From contig NC_079888.1 in assembly GCF_029227915.1 (NCBI RefSeq), forward strand, positions 9,035,001-9,099,000: a stretch of DNA of 64,000 bases. Reading direction: 5' to 3'. Position 1 is the first letter of the stretch. Every line of letters starts with the position of its first letter. Of this stretch, positions 1-9,700 are shown piece by piece. The notes below the pieces were generated by a model, which saw only the letters and a program-made list of their open reading frames with translations, made no database searches and had not been told where the DNA came from. The position numbers were made by a program, and so were the translations under genes. This stretch comes from Hydractinia symbiolongicarpus (taxonomy: Eukaryota > Cnidaria > Hydrozoa > Anthoathecata > Hydractiniidae).

Positions 1-99
1 CCCTAGAATTTCAAGGTAAGTAAACGCAAGGAAATGAGAGCACTGTTAGTTATACCGTAGCCTTTTTTATCGCACATTTTTTTACCTTTGTAGCGAAAT

Positions 100-597
100 A
101 TGGTAGATTTAACAGTATCCGTTAGCCCGATAACAACCAATATGACAGTGGGTGCAAAGGATTATAATGCCTCTTCTACCATCGCTTTGGCAGATCAACT
201 GAAATTGGATATCGTAGGTTTGTCTTTAGAGTATTGCAAAAAAATAGCTGAAGACGCGCTTAACAGTGAAAAAAATGAAGAAATAACGTACAACTTTTGC
301 TGCAGACAAAACTTCGCTATGCTTTACTATTTTGAGATCACCACCAGCACAAAGGCATATAACAAAGTCAATGTCACATGGAAAGCAGTTGAAGCATCGG
401 TAACGTTCCCTGCTCAGGGAAAAATCTGTACAACCAAGGAGAAAGTGACACGTTTCTTAGGAATCGTACTTGATGTATCGAGAAGTCAACATAAGCATTT
501 GGAAAACAGGGGGCTGACAACAGAAGAGATCGGGATTATTCAAGCAGAACTAACAAAGCATGCCAAATCTGCTGCCAACAGGAACACAACCAACTGA
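100..597 (+). CDS. unrecognised 165-residue protein, 3' exon of a plus-strand gene
   Basis: I do not recognise this protein. It opens MVDLTVSVSP and ends SAANRNTTN before TGA, with no signal peptide or membrane segment. A Cys pair lies in the middle (NFCCRQNF). The exon has a splice acceptor (TTTACCTTTGTAG) ending at 93. A matching donor (TTTCAAG then GTAAGT) follows base 15, giving a 78-bp intron. The reading frame is in phase 0 at the acceptor, but the upstream 15 bases read in that frame contain TAG. The upstream exon is therefore 5' UTR, or belongs to another transcript, and ATG at 100 is the best start. A poly(A) signal follows 43 bases after the stop. If the gene has further coding exons they lie left of the window. 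Being a real exon is fairly likely; the function is unknown. Confidence 0.6.
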   Translation: MVDLTVSVSPITTNMTVGAKDYNASSTIALADQLKLDIVGLSLEYCKKIAEDALNSEKNEEITYNFCCRQNFAMLYYFEITTSTKAYNKVNVTWKAVEASVTFPAQGKICTTKEKVTRFLGIVLDVSRSQHKHLENRGLTTEEIGIIQAELTKHAKSAANRNTTN

Positions 598-639
598 CTT
601 TAAATGTTTATAAAATATAGATCTTTCCCAACATTCTAT

Positions 640-645
640 AATAAA
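640..645 (+). terminator. AATAAA poly(A) signal of the 165-residue gene
   Basis: AATAAA lies 43 bases after the stop codon, at normal spacing. Another AATAAA near 701-706 belongs to a dispersed repeat and is less likely to be used. Confidence 0.5.
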
Positions 646-696
646 AATTTGTACTCATTCAATTATTCTTAATATGTTTCATAAATATATATGCAT

Positions 697-1092
697 TAGT
701 CAATAAAGCCCATGGAAAAATCCACTGAGGTAGGATAAAAATGGAAAAGAAGCGTCATTTAAATTTTGATGACGTCAACAACCTATCCACAAAAAAATTT
801 AGAACCTTCTTTTCACTTTGCCTCTATCGTGTAGAGTTTAAAGCGCTGATCAAGAAAATGTATATGATCATGTGCTTATGAGATATAAGGGTTTAAAACC
901 TTGCTGACGTCAGCAGAGGCCTGTCAAAACACAAAAAATCTTGTTAAGAAATTTGTATACGTGTTGCCTTCATCCTATAGATCTTAAAATGCTGATCAAG
1001 AAAATGTATAGGATCATGTACCTTTGACAAACTGTTGCAGAGATATTAAGGTTTAAATGCTTTTTGATGACATCATCAACTTTTTCATTCCG
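697..1092. repeat. dispersed non-autonomous repeat, two internal modules
   Basis: The segment starts AGTCAATAAAGCC and contains two copies of a module beginning CTGATCAAGAAAATGTATA (near 846 and 992). The second runs on to GATGACATCATCAAC. The same start (AGTCAATAAAACC) and the same module recur inside an srGAP intron at about 59,615-59,824, so this is an interspersed element. No coding capacity is visible. It carries TGACGTCA-like palindromes near 770 and 903. Confidence 0.6.
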
Positions 1093-1109
1093 AAACGGAT
1101 TCGGTGTTT

Positions 1110-1908
1110 TAAGTGCACTCTTGGAGGAAAGAATACGGAAGGAGAAACAACTTCATTTCTGTACGCTTTAAATGTATTGAATTTTCTATTGTTTTTAATT
1201 TCAAAAGAATCAGTGCGTGAGGTGCTCGACCGAGTCTTTTTCGCAAAAAAATGATCAAATTCCATATTCTCCTTTAATAGGGGCTAACTTTTTTCTATTG
1301 AAATCTGACTGTAACACGCTGCAGGCACGTGATATTTGTATGGAAAGTGTGCCTAATATAAGTCGGTAAACATTGCTGTTAAAAACTTCAACAATACGTT
1401 TGGAAATAAGCGTTTAACCATGATATTAACCTATTTTTGCATGCTTGAGTATGCCACTTTGATCATGAAAAAAAATATAGATAGATATGCGCCGGACGAG
1501 TGCCGACAAAATGTGTGCTGGATTAATGTTTATTCTAACTAAAGAAATAACTTCTTATAACAGAACGTCGTTTTAAAACGAGATATAAACTTTTTCTTTT
1601 TGTTTACAAAAGTGTCGAGCATGTGCTTCTTCGCTAATTATGTTAACATAAGAACAAAAGAAATTTTACCGATTTCAATATGGCTTCTTGTTTTGATAAT
1701 ATTATCAAATTCATCATCAAATTATCTAATTGTTTTTATAACCAATCATAGTTGCGAATTGTTATTTACGAATAATTAAGTCACACAACCGCCAAAATTT
1801 CAAAATAAGTTTCTATACAGACACCTGCTAGAACCTCACGCAGTGTTTCAATAGAATTAAAAGAGTTGTTTCTCCTTCCGTATTCTTTCCTCCAAGGTGC
1901 ACTGTAAT
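1110..1908. repeat. 0.8 kb foldback with perfect 32-bp inverted arms
   Basis: Bases 1121-1152 (TTGGAGGAAAG ... AACAACT) are found as an exact reverse complement at 1864-1895. Homology continues imperfectly further inside each arm, including TGCGTGAGGT near 1213 and its complement near 1838. The 712-bp interior is AT-rich with no credible gene. It could be a non-autonomous DNA transposon with long inverted ends or an inverted duplication. Confidence 0.65.
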
Positions 1909-2815
1909 GGCTTCATTATTTTAGTATACATTCCTTTGACGTTAATATTATTTTAACGTTAAAGTTTGGTAAATTACGGAACAATTTGATGGGAGATGTT
2001 TTAAAGACTTAATCAAAGAAAATATTGAAGAATATAATCCACTTTGCAAAAGTCACAGACAGACAGACAAAAACCAAAAAAATCCCGCAAATTCGGTTTA
2101 TATTACTTATTTTCTGCATATACCACCAGAAATGTTTAACAACTGATTTTAAACGGTCAAATGACAAAACAAACGAGTTTTTACAACTAGAAAATCAATA
2201 TAGAAAGTGTTGCGGAGCGGGGGAAAGGGTTAGGTTCGCAAGCAAAAGTTTAGATACCCCTTTAAGTTGAATTGTATAAAAACCAAGTTCTCGTGTGTTC
2301 CATATTAATCGATCAAATGGTTTTATCTTCGCCATAGCAGAAAAGGTCTAATTTGATGAAATATTCTTCCCGGGCTTTTGGATTAGCAGTACTGGATTGT
2401 TATCTGGATCCAATATGCCATGGACCAGAACCTGATGCAAAGTTATTCAGAAAATGCTAAAAAATGTTAAACAAAACAAGAATGTTTTCTCTTATCAGTC
2501 CTGGTCAAGTTCCAGAAACAGAAAGTACTTATCAGGAAATAATTTGTATATATAATCAGGAAATAATTTTACAATGTAGAAATTTATGACATTTCGAGAT
2601 CTTGAATTTTTTTTTTTTTTTTCTAAACTTGTTCTGATTGAACCCAAAAAAATGTTTGAAGATCGCACGAGAACCACTCCTTAGAAATTAAAAACAATCG
2701 TTAATAGATAATATACACGTTAATGTAGAAAATGTTTCCTGATATAGGAATAAAGAAATAATTTTCGTTTCTGTAACTTTACTCAAACTGGTTTAAAAAG
2801 CGAAAAAAAGCTTTA

Positions 2816-2860
2816 TTGGGGAAGACATGTGTCTGGGAAGCAGACACATGTCTTCCCCAA
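2816..2860. repeat. perfect 20-bp stem, 5-base loop hairpin
   Basis: The left arm 2816-2835 begins TTGGGGAAGACATG. The right arm 2841-2860 is its exact complement, and the loop is GGAAG. The stem ends abruptly on both sides, so it does not look like a longer microRNA precursor. It resembles a template-switch (snap-back) event. Confidence 0.8.
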
Positions 2861-3063
2861 GAGAGCAGTCTGTTCGGGACGCATTAGTCAATGGGTCTAC
2901 ATTTTGTTTACAATCCAACAACCAAAAATTGTAAGTACGTGTTAAAAAAACAAGTCGTCCAGCACACTGTGATGCCCACCCATAGGTGAATCTCTACTCT
3001 CCTCCTGGTGTGGTGTCGGTGGTGATGTGTCCTAATTTCTTAGAAACAAGATATATAGGTAGG

Positions 3064-3085
3064 TAGCTAGCTAGCTAGCTAGCTA
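3064..3085. repeat. (TAGC)n microsatellite
   Basis: Five tandem TAGC units lie here, with further CTAGCTAG motifs scattered to about 3400. It is self-complementary, so both strands read alike. Confidence 0.85.
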
Positions 3086-4982
3086 CCATCAGACACAATA
3101 TGATTCTCCCTTTTCCTCACTGTGCATTACGTGTAGCAGCTAGCTAGCTCCAAAATTTATCTCAAATTCTAATATGATGCTTAGAACAACACAGAATTCT
3201 TTGAGAACTTAATATAGGTATAGTTTTATGCAAGCTAAATCGGTAGTTTTATGCTAGCTAAGTTGCTACTGTTGTGCTAGCTAGCTTTAGTTGCAAGTAA
3301 GGCTAAAAAAGGGTTTCATAACATGTAAAAAATAGTGACAAACCAGTTACAAAACTTTTACTTCTTTTTTGAAATCTCTCATATCGTTTCTAGCTAGCTA
3401 CACTTGGCACCATCTTTAACAAATAACAAAAACTCCATCGCTGTGTTAAAAAACCACATTGTATGGCTTACTAAAAACTGTATCAAAGAATGGCCATATG
3501 AAATTGCTGAATTCCTGTGGTTTTTGATAGAATTTTTGATATTTCGGATGTATAGGGAGGAATTCGTACAGAAATGCTATATACTTTTCACTGTCCTTCC
3601 TTTTCCCTTACATTTGGCTTATTTAATGAGGAAATGGGCTCTGCTACGCTCCGTTCGCTGGCGCTCACTACCCTTTGCTCCGCAATAATTCATAATTTAT
3701 GCAGATATAACAATAAGCAACGGTTACTTCCATAATTTACGCGCGAGATTTCAAGAATTTTTTTTAGAAAATTGAATGATGAAAACAATGCACAAACCTA
3801 CAGATCGGCTAGTTTCAATAGAACACAGCATGATGGAATTAAAGAGTTAGGCATTATAGCACATCACTACTAAAAAAAAATTGATAAGTCAACTAGGCAA
3901 GCTGGCTCGTTTTTTTAACCCGGGACGTCTTGGTTAGGTGGGTTGCCTCAGTTCATATAATATCACTTTGCCAAGCCAGGGTCAGGTTGTAAAAGGAGAG
4001 CATGCACATTGCGATCTAAAACAGAAGAAAAACAATACTGGTGAGTGAAGCAGCAGGCAAGAAGTTTAAATGAACTTCAGAACTTGTGGAGCAGCTTGCA
4101 TTGATTTTCCTATTGGTGTTTCAAACGTTTAAGGAGTTTCATTCGTTTTGTTAAAAAAAATGAGAATGTGTTCTGTATTAGGCGATTTCTTCAAACGAAT
4201 GACAAATACAGAACACCTTGGATTTGAAATAACAAACTATTGGTGATCAAAGTACTTAATGATAATTTTAATTTAATTTCGCTTGTTTGTTTACATTTTA
4301 CATCCGCCATTTAAAAAAAATTACGCTCATTTTTTTCAACCCGGCAGTAGTGTAGGTCTTGACCCAACATCGACCCAACTCGCCTCATATAATCAGGCTA
4401 TGAGATGTATCTTCCTCTCACATTCAACCTCCTCGGCTAAATACACTACGATAAGAAATTACATATAAAGCATACGTGCTTATAATATCCATCCCCTTAT
4501 CATTGACTACACCCCTGACGGCCCCCGAAGGTGTTATAATATCTAGAAAAACCAAGTAAGTCAAAAACACTGTAACATAGCTATGTCTTAGTAAATATAA
4601 GAAAAAAAACAAACGTCAGCAAAAATAAAAATAAAGTTTTTTTACTCAAAAATATTAATTTCAGATTGTTTATTGTAAGTACCGGAAATGTTATCGACCA
4701 CCCTCTTCCCCAGGGCTTTTTGCTTTTAAATATGAGAGGTGACGTCGAAAAATACCCTGGTATCGTTGACCAGATATTGAAGATTAAAATGGCGCATTGA
4801 GTGTGGTCAATTATATTTGTAAAAAACAAAACTTTGTAATAAAGCTAGTTAAATTTATAAAAAACGTTTGGTTTTACTTTGTTAGATTTATATAAATATT
4901 ACTAACTACTTCATGGTGTCGCGTGGTACAGTAAGAAAGAAGATCGCGGCATAAAAAATTAGTGATATAACAAAAACAAGTG

Positions 4983-5011
4983 TATATGTAGTCGGCAGCC
5001 GACTACATATA
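4983..5011. repeat. 14-bp arms palindrome with 1-base centre
   Basis: TATATGTAGTCGGC is followed by one A and then its exact complement. It lies in a non-coding region and is of the same class as the other short perfect foldbacks in this window. Confidence 0.8.
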
Positions 5012-5479
5012 TTCACATTCACAAAAAGAAATCCCAAAAATTCGTGTATTTTTTGGGAGCCTATTTTCAAAAAAATTTAAAAAAAAGAGAATGTATATAA
5101 TTATTAAACTTGGGGAAAATAGGATCTAGTGTCTCTAAGATAATCCCGAATTTCATAACTACTTTAACCGTATTCATTCAGGGGCAGGTAAAATCAACCT
5201 ACCCGCATCTGGCATTTCGTGACTTTTCTTTTCTAGGCATCCTGCAACAAAATTTTACAACTTGATTATGGAAGATATATTTATTGTCTGTCTGTAAGAT
5301 AGTGCATTCAAAAAAATTAGCAAATATGAAACTGGGTTGCACCAATCAAACATAAAACAAATTTTTACTTAGACCCTAACATAACACTAAAACTCTGACA
5401 TATGAAAATTGCTCTCAATATTTTGTGCACATGTACCTATGTCAAAATTGATATACTGTCAAAATAAGAAAATATTTTA

Positions 5480-7235
5480 ATGTTGCTGCTACTGATAAAT
5501 GGGAGCAGAGGTTTTAGATTAACAATACCTTACATGTCCCGGAATTGTTTAGTTTTTATGTTGCTTATTATGTGTGGAGATGTGGAAACTTGTCCTGGAC
5601 CCGATGCTATGGCAGAATTTAGTAACATGAATTGTACTTCAAAATATCTACGCTGCTTTAAGCATGAGTGATCATGATCTTATTGGTTGTATACGAAAAC
5701 TAAATCACAATCGTTTCAGCCCTAGAACCATAATATGCAGAAATTATAGACTGCATGATCCAAATGCACTAAAAGCAGATCTTTCGTCATGCGATTTCAA
5801 ACCTTTGTATCAAACGAAAGATGTAAACAACGCTTGGAAATATCTGAGAACCATTTTGACAACGTTATTCAACAAACACGCACCCATTATAACAAAGCGA
5901 GTCAAGGGTTTTTTATGCCCCTGGTTGTCAGCTGATATTAAAAAGAATATAAAAGTACGTGATCAACTTCTTCGTAAATGGGAGTTCATTTGATTTTTGG
6001 GATTCTTTGGGACCCTAACAAACAGCTAAGAAACACTTGTACATACCAAATACGAAAAGCGAGAAATGATTACCATCAAAATTTTTTAACTGAAAACAGG
6101 AACAACCCACAGAAATTTTGGAAAAGCATCGAAAAAATTTTTCCGAGAAAGAGTACCTGTATAACTGATTCATCTATTCCTTTTATGATATGAGAACACG
6201 TCAAAGAAAATACTACTTCTAACTAAAGTTTTTTGCCACAGTAGCAGCCAAACTAAAGAAAATCGCGTTTCCGCTGAAAGAATTTTTATGGGGTGTTCTG
6301 CGTCCCAGTAATATTAAAACAAAAACTGGTTTTGCCTTTGGGTATGTTTCGAATTTATTTGTACAGAAAGAGCTAAAAAAACCTAAAACGTAAAAAAGCT
6401 ACCGGCATAGATGATTTGCCGAACGGGATGTTAAAGGATTGTAGGAAAGAAATAGCAAAACCTTTAACATACATCATCAACTTTTCCTCAACTGCAATCT
6501 TTGGGTACAGTTGCAACAGCAACTGTACCCAAAGATTGGAAAATGGTGCAAATGACTCCAGTACACAAAAGTAGAATAAACTGATGCAAATAATTATAGA
6601 CCTATATCTATACTCCCCGTTGTTTCTTAAATGCTAGAAAAGGCTGTTCAACACCAACTTATGAACTACCTGGAAGAAAATAACCTCCTTGCAGATAAAC
6701 AGTTTGGTTATAGAAGAAAGCGTTTAACGGAGCTAGCGACTGCTTTATTTATTGACACCATCAGAAAATGACTATTATCAGGTGCTGTTTTAATTGATTT
6801 CTCCAAGGTGTTTGATACGTTGGGTCATGACAACTTATTATGGAAATTAGAAAATCATATAGGACTTGCTCTAAAATGGTTTGCTAACTGCTTGTTTGAA
6901 CGTCATCAAGTAGTAAAATTTCACAATGAAATATCAGACCAGTAGCCACTGTTATGCGGCGTTCCGCAAGGATCAATACTGGGACCAATTTTATTCCTTA
7001 TATTTTTTAATGAGTTGAAGACTGCCTGATCAATTTGCTGACGATACTGTAGGGTTTGTTTCTGCAAAAACGACAGAAGAAGTGCAGAAATTGTTAAACA
7101 AAGATCTAGAAGGAATTCGTACTTCCCATTAAACAAATTAGTTATAAATTTAAAAAAGAATAAAACAGAATGCATGCTCCTTGGAACTGCAAAACGTATC
7201 GCTAGTGGGCCTAAGAAACTTGATATTTTTTTTTA
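5480..7235 (+). mobile_element. decayed CR1/L2-like non-LTR retrotransposon (LINE) fragment
   Basis: Several frame-shifted plus-strand pieces read as a LINE ORF2. A hydrophobic N-terminal segment ends in the 2A-like motif GDVETCPGP (near 5574-5600). The end of an endonuclease domain (SDHDLIG, 5667 on) and a reverse transcriptase follow. Recognisable RT blocks are VPKDWK (6525 on), FDT.GHD (near 6811-6831), GVPQGSILGPILF (near 6959) and the catalytic FADD (7034-7045). Stops and frameshifts break the frame many times, so it is a dead copy. The endonuclease body that normally separates the N-terminal segment from SDH is almost all missing, which points to an internal deletion. Family assignment at the CR1/L2 level comes from motif order; the exact clade is uncertain. 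Confidence 0.85.
6495..6538. repeat. perfect 20-bp stem, 4-base loop inside the LINE
   Basis: The right arm 6519-6538 lies in the reverse-transcriptase reading frame (TVPKDW region). The left arm 6495-6514 is its exact reverse complement and does not fit the protein. The left arm is therefore the inserted inverted copy. The loop is AACA. Confidence 0.85.
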
Positions 7236-8391
7236 GGTAGGTAGGTTCAACCAGCCCTTAGTTAAGATGGAGAAAGAAGCTGTTATTGTTGTGCTATCTT
7301 TGAGCTTTCAAAATTTTGCAAGCAAAAATGAAGGAAAGAAGAATCTTTTTAAAATTCAAAAATCAACAATTTTAAGATGACTTGAAAGGACGCTATGTTT
7401 TTGTGTTTCAATACGTAATGTTTCTTTTTTCTCTGTAGACTTTCTTCAAGCTAGCTAGAATTTATAGAGTTTTTGCAGGAAAATATTTGATGTGTATAGA
7501 GCTAGCTGTGTAGTTAAGAATCGTAGCTAAGAATTTACTTGCGGATAATTTTTTGTGTTTTAACCGGATAATGTTATAATTAGCATAAAGTTTTAATTTT
7601 TTTAAAAAAATATCTGTTCATGAAAGTTTCTAATGGAAAATTTTATCTAACTTTTGATGCCAATTAAACAATGCAGCTTTTCTAAATTATAAAAATATCG
7701 AAACATTTATTGTGATTTTAACAACTAAGCTTTCTTCTTCGAGTTGATAAAATGAGCTTAGACGCGAACAAATGACTCAACGGAAACCCCGAGTTTAAAT
7801 TGAACAATGTGACTAATCGCTACGGAGGCCATTTCAATTTATCTGTGAGTTGTTTACCAAGCTTGGCCAAATTTGACTCTGGTAAAAACTTTGTAGAATG
7901 CTAATGTTCGTTTGGGTGAGTGCAACTACTCGCTGGAGTATTCGGGATGAAAAGGGCTTTCCCCGATAATAATCACGTGAGCAGAGAACAATAGAATTAG
8001 CTAATCAATTAACCAGATTTTAACCGCAGAAATTCCTGGTGGTAAGAAAAATTACGCTGGATCTTCTGGCGAACTATGGGGGCCACTTATTAACCGAATT
8101 TTATATATGTGATTTTACTATATTTTTAATTTGATTTATCGTTTGTGGAGACCTAATTGAATTTGTGATTTAGCACAACTAAAAAAGTGCATCTGACAGC
8201 ACAATGAAGATATTAAAAGAAAATTTAATTTGATTATGACTCCAAAATAAATTTTTTTAAAACTTTTTTTATGTTTACATGTAAATATGAAGCTTACCTA
8301 CGTGGCCACTCTCTGTTTTGTAGCTTGGGTAACATTTTTAACTTAATACTAGCACTAGTTAACTAAAGTAAAAGTTTTCTATACGTATAAA
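7236..8391. other. non-coding stretch
   Basis: AT-rich sequence with no supported gene. A few CTAGCTAG motifs occur near 7450-7505. Confidence 0.45.
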
Positions 8392-8659
8392 CAGGGGCGG
8401 CGGCACTAGGGGGTCTGGCCCCCCAAATTTTTTCCTAAGTATTAATTTTTTATTTTTTGCCAATAAACAAAGCTTTTCTGAAGTCCAATGTATAGCCGTT
8501 TTACGTGTTGAGGACTCTAAGAATGCGTTGACTTCCAAGGCATCGCCCTGGACCTCAGCTGTATCGGCAACTCGCTTCGCTCGTTGATTGCCAATAAAGT
8601 CTCAAAATCGCCCACTATGCCTACACCATCCCACGTTGGAAATTGTGGTGCCGCCCCTG
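8392..8659. mobile_element. MITE with CAGGGGCGG inverted ends, copy 1
   Basis: The left end CAGGGGCGGCGGCAC is matched by the inverted right end GTGCCGCCCCTG. The interior shares the segment around ACGTGTTGAGGACTCTAAG with the element at 45,252-45,691, in the opposite orientation. There is no transposase, so it is non-autonomous. The superfamily is not assigned from sequence alone. Confidence 0.75.
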
Positions 8660-9275
8660 ACAAATACACGAGTTCACAGTTTCAGTTAAACATTCTTTAA
8701 ATAAACCTTTCTTTTGTTACAACACTCTTATTGAGAATTAGGAAAAGAAAGTAGCCTGTTATGATTTGGGGCTCCGACCATAAAAGAAAAGTGAATTCTT
8801 CACATATGTTTTAAGTAGGGTTTATGCCATTAACATACTAAATTTTCATGCCGTGAGACTAATCATTTCTTTAGCAAACGCGAAATATTCTTAATGCCCA
8901 TGGCGATAGCCTTTTTGTTTACTTCCTTTTTTTATTACAGAAAATGAGCGAAGGACTGAATTGCAGGAGTGTATTAAAGTTCGCCTCCAACCTTATAACA
9001 AGTTAATCTTAATCGAAAGGGATCATTAAAAGATTACAGAGAAATGTATTATTTAACGTGCAACTTATAAAATAAAAGCACAAAAACGATTTATTTATTC
9101 TATGTTTTCATCAAATCTTCAGCTTTAATCGCCATTATAGCAGCATTAAAGACACGCTTCAAAAACTTATATAAAACATCATGATGCCTCATGACGTCAC
9201 AAGAGCCAAAGGTACAGACCGCAGTCTTGCAGCATGAAACTGTGAAGAGTACGGAAGCCCATATCTGCCATTTAA
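8660..9275. other. non-coding stretch
   Basis: No supported gene or clear repeat is seen before the palindrome array begins. Confidence 0.4.
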
Positions 9276-9700
9276 TGTTGAGCAGTAGAATTTGATTTCT
9301 ACTGCGCAGTAAAACTCTTTTTATTGCGCAGTAAGCATCTAGGAACAATAGAATAGTTTACTGCGCAGTAATGAAAAACACCACTGCGCAGCAGAAAATG
9401 TTCTACTGCGCAGTAGTGGTATTTTTATTGTGCGGTAGAAATATGTCTATTGCACAGTAGAACACGTGCTATTGCGCAGTAAAACATTTTTACTGCGCAG
9501 TAGAATCGCGACAACTGCGCAGTAGACAAATTTTTTCTGCGCAGTACACATATTTCTACCGCGCATTAATCAAAGTTCTACTGAGCACTAGTCAAAGTTC
9601 TACTGCGCAGTAGCACATGTTCTAATGCTCTGTAGAATTCGGTCCACTGCGCAGTAGGACATTGACTACTGCGTAGTGGAACTTCAACTATTGCGCAGTA
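9276..9700. repeat. 22-bp tandem array of palindromes (TACTGCGCAGTA core)
   Basis: Nineteen recognisable copies of a 12-bp palindrome, TACTGCGCAGTA, start at 9276, 9300, 9322, 9359, 9382, 9404 and then almost exactly every 22 bp to 9689. The 10-bp linkers vary, but many approach a second palindrome, GAACATGTTC (gcacatgttc, gaaaatgttc, gaacacgtgc), so the ideal unit is two palindromes head to tail. Seven copies of the core are exact and the rest differ by one to four bases, mostly in the outer positions. The array ends cleanly at 9700. No cas gene or leader is present and the organism is eukaryotic, so it is not CRISPR. The spacing is close to two helical turns. Confidence 0.9.

Larger units (their letters stand above)
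1909..5479. other. non-coding, repeat-rich stretch
   Basis: Open frames here are short and show no family resemblance or splice context. The stretch holds a perfect hairpin (2816-2860), a TAGC microsatellite with scattered CTAGCTAG motifs up to 3400, two related AACCCGG-containing segments near 3918 and 4340, and a near-perfect palindrome at 4983-5011. I see nothing else that can be named. Confidence 0.5.

Noticed and set aside
2816-2860. microRNA precursor
   Set aside because: The stem is only 20 bp with a 5-base loop and no flanking pairing, too short for a normal precursor.
3404-3688. 94-residue plus-strand frame
   Set aside because: No start context, splice sites or recognisable domain; it lies among CTAG-rich repeats.
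9276-9700. CRISPR-like look of regularly spaced repeats
   Set aside because: The repeat is 12 bp with 10-bp linkers, far below CRISPR sizes, linkers are themselves related palindromes, no cas genes are present and the genome is eukaryotic.
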